Of a DNA stretch of 37,275 bases, positions 37,217 through 37,275 are shown piece after piece; position 1 is the first letter of the stretch; every line of letters begins with the position of its first letter. The position numbers and the translations under genes were made by a program. The notes beneath the pieces were generated by a model. It did no database searches, was not told where the DNA came from, and saw only the letters and a list, made by a program, of their open reading frames with translations. Source of the stretch: Moraxellaceae bacterium (GTDB lineage Bacteria; Pseudomonadota; Gammaproteobacteria; Burkholderiales; Rhodocyclaceae); NCBI GenBank assembly GCA_031119205.1, contig JAVHYF010000037.1:1-37275 (forward strand), written 5' to 3'.

Positions 37217-37275
37217 TCAGAGCATCGCCCAGCCGCCATCGACCGGCAGGTCGACACCGGTGATCTGGCGCGACA
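37217..37275 (-). CDS. Short-chain dehydrogenase C-terminus (5' end outside window)
   Basis: Only the last 18 codons and the stop are inside the window. They read RQITGVDLPVDGGWAML, matching the usual C-terminal ITGxxLPVDGGW of NAD(P)-dependent short-chain dehydrogenases. It lies 41 bases upstream of the amidohydrolase in the same direction, so it is probably the preceding gene of the catabolic operon. The substrate is unknown. Confidence 0.75.
   Translation of the reverse strand, partial: SRQITGVDLPVDGGWAML

Overview
This 37.3 kb window is dense, GC-rich chromosomal DNA. The ATP synthase, UbiJ/Tim44, RsmE, ArgA, YacG and TIM-barrel sugar-phosphate genes all point to a betaproteobacterium. 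The gene order suggests Rhodocyclales or Burkholderiales, but that is inference and nothing here fixes the genus. There are no insertion sequences, phage genes, rRNA genes or CRISPR arrays. No gene-free stretch exceeds 300 bases apart from 31617-31983, which holds a tRNA gene and promoters.

Left part (1-12 kb): the end of the ATP synthase operon (atpD 3' part, atpC, bidirectional terminator) converges on a long minus-strand block. In transcription order this reads AhpC/TSA-like thioredoxin-fold protein, inositol-monophosphatase-family phosphatase, phosphoribulokinase, transketolase, gap, pgk, pyk, Tim44-like protein, ubiJ. It is a Calvin-cycle/lower-glycolysis cluster containing phosphoribulokinase but, within the window, no RubisCO, aldolase or classical FBPase. 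The Pgk has unusual substitutions in motifs that are normally strongly conserved.

Middle part (12-25.6 kb): rsmE, argA, a PAS-PAS-GGDEF protein and yacG on plus. Then comes a minus-strand mini-operon, DinB-like, glyoxalase-like, GNAT, whose middle gene carries an in-frame nonsense codon. A flavoprotein (TIGR03862-like) and an HPF/RaiA-family protein are on plus, mmsA plus a Nudix hydrolase on minus, and a PAS-GAF-GGDEF-EAL protein on plus.

Right part (24-37 kb): two NitT/TauT-type ABC transporter clusters on minus. The first combines a Tat-dependent NMT1/THI5-like binding protein, an ATPase, a fused double permease and a flavin monooxygenase, followed by a LysR regulator and a VOC protein and preceded by a TauE/SafE exporter. 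It looks like uptake and oxidation of a small organic compound, possibly organosulfur or heterocyclic. The second runs SDR (partial), allantoinase/dihydroorotase-like amidohydrolase, ATPase, permease, LOG-family phosphoribohydrolase, DUF3830. It looks like uptake and hydrolysis of a cyclic ureide or nucleobase-like compound. Between them lie tRNA-Arg(CCG) and a lipoprotein cytochrome c.

The most interesting non-coding signal is a pair of dispersed, structured intergenic repeats at 16169-16281 and 33737-33839. Their 70/71-base cores align at 58 of 71 columns and show a compensatory base-pair change. Their outer stems are unrelated in sequence yet still paired. Each abuts the stop codon of a gene in the same relative orientation.
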